Positions 63,451-64,000 of a stretch of 64,000 bases of DNA are shown here, piece after piece (within the stretch, counting starts at the first letter, position 1; every line of letters starts with the position of its first letter). The notes under the pieces are model-generated. The model saw only the letters and a list, made by a program, of their open reading frames with translations, had not been told where the DNA came from and ran no database searches. This DNA is from Ligustrum vulgare (lineage: Eukaryota; Streptophyta; Magnoliopsida; Lamiales; Oleaceae): NCBI GenBank assembly GCA_963555705.1, contig OY743181.1, forward strand, positions 29,764,513-29,828,512, read 5' to 3'. Made by a program: the position numbers and the translations under genes.

Positions 63451-63990
63451 TTTATTGAAAATCTATCAAAAAAGAGACACAAAATTCAAATTTTACTCAG
63501 GAAAACAAATACCAAAGGATAGAGTGATGAACACACAGAAATTGTCAAATTACTAAAAGAAGAATGTAAAAATTTGCCGAAATTAAGATTGCCAGATGAA
63601 AAAGATAATCTGATAGTTAATACTGATATCTTGGATAAGTATTGGGCAGCAATATTAAAAACAGATCTTAATGAAATTTGTAGATATTCAAGTAGAACGT
63701 TTAATCAAGCAGAAATAAATTATACTACTCATGAGAAAGAATTGTTAGCAATCATCAGAGGAATAAAGAAGTTTTCATTGTTTTTATTATCTAAGAAATT
63801 CATTGTTGAAACTGATAATTCTCAAGTTGCAGGTTTAGTAAAAAATAAATTACCACCAGAACCTCAATAAAGGCTCCATAGATGGCAAGCCTATTTGGCA
63901 TTTTATAATTTTGATATAGTTCATATTAAAGGTGTTAATAATTATCTTGCGGACTTTTTAAGCAAGAATATTGAATTTGCAGATGGATAA
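63451..63990 (+). pseudogene. Caulimovirid RNase H, end of pol
   Basis: RNase H removes the RNA template. In the same frame as the RT C-terminus: FIENLSKKRHKIQILL, a stop replacing a codon near 63523, then PDEKDNLIVNTDILDKYWAA (first catalytic Asp), SSRTFNQAEINYTTHEKELL (catalytic Glu) and FIVETDNSQVAGLV (third Asp). A TAA at 63868-63870 follows PPEPQ, and the frame continues RLHRWQAYLAFYNFDIVHIK and GVNNYLADFLSKN to TAA 63988-63990, the normal end of the domain. Three stops in an otherwise well-kept sequence. Confidence 0.9.
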
Positions 63991-64000
63991 TATCAAAAAA

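Larger units (their letters stand above)
57553..64000 (+). mobile_element. Endogenous caulimovirid (plant pararetrovirus), decayed
   Basis: A run of plus-strand frames in very A-rich DNA: three to four small ORFs, coat protein with zinc knuckle, movement protein, two retropepsin-like domains, RT and RNase H. There is no integrase, and RT, movement protein and coat protein are of Caulimoviridae type. Coat protein before movement protein before RT is the order known from cavemovirus/solendovirus-like viruses. Small overlaps (TAATG) join neighbouring ORFs. Stops and frame changes occur in most large ORFs, so it cannot be expressed intact. It runs to or past the right edge. Confidence 0.93.

Noticed and set aside
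57553..63990. Right-hand coding block as a Ty3/gypsy element
   Set aside because: No integrase or LTRs, RT has the FDCKSGFWQV type block, and coat and movement proteins of caulimovirid type are present.

Overview
This window looks like a heterochromatic, transposon-filled stretch of a plant nuclear genome, most likely a eudicot. The evidence is the AT-rich composition, Ty1/copia and Ty3/gypsy (Tekay/Del-type chromovirus) elements primed by initiator tRNA-Met, CACTA and Mutator-like DNA transposons, and a decayed endogenous caulimovirid. I found no intact host gene. The only host-gene material I recognise is a two-exon fragment resembling a plant GBA2-type glucosylceramidase, carried inside a CACTA element. 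Species cannot be fixed from sequence alone.

Layout. 1-5491: the 5' part of copia-1 (minus strand; RT, integrase, protease, gag, PBS, LTR), running off the left edge. 5492-7190: unassigned DNA with a local duplication. 7191-19295: chromovirus Tekay-1 (plus; TSD gttct), mostly dead; its 5' LTR has lost 1.7 kb, and its pol is split by TRG-1 (9262-13331, minus), a young gag-protease-only LTR element. 19301-21415: a decayed transposon-type (DUF1985-like) gene. 21416-36637: copia-2 (minus; TSD gataa), which holds a solo LTR (21969-23524; TSD tctcc) in its RNase H. Its 5' LTR is cut by a CACTA element (27973-31432; TSD cat) and by a Mutator-like element (31477-36501; 9-bp TSD), which itself contains a second CACTA element (31592-36321) with the captured gene fragment. 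38125-38582: a solo LTR (TSD atatg) of the copia-3 family. 39607-49917: copia-3 (minus; TSD caagt), whose 5' LTR holds TRG-2 (45588-49766, plus). 50259-57552: Tekay-2 (minus), whose right LTR stops at the start of the viral sequence. 57553-64000: endogenous caulimovirid (plus) with small ORFs, coat protein, movement protein, two successive retropepsin-like domains, RT and RNase H, broken by stops and frame changes.

The most interesting material is the pair TRG-1/TRG-2. They have diverged in most of their sequence and sit in different hosts and orientations, but share an architecture: LTR ends TGATGTGATCCGGA; eight ACGGCCGT palindromes upstream of the TATA box with almost the same spacing (21-44-20-31-20-43-21 against 21-44-22-26-21-44-21 bp); repeated hairpins downstream of the TATA box whose flanks are constant while the stems covary; a GATTCG/CGAATC hairpin next to the polypurine tract; and one long ORF ending in or consisting of a protease-like domain, with no RT or integrase. 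In TRG-2 the protease-like ORF has lost its catalytic glycines, and the hairpin-PPT-LTR-start unit has been duplicated into the LTR. I infer a non-autonomous family moved in trans by a gypsy partner. The second notable item is the caulimovirid, with coat protein before movement protein and tandem retropepsins.
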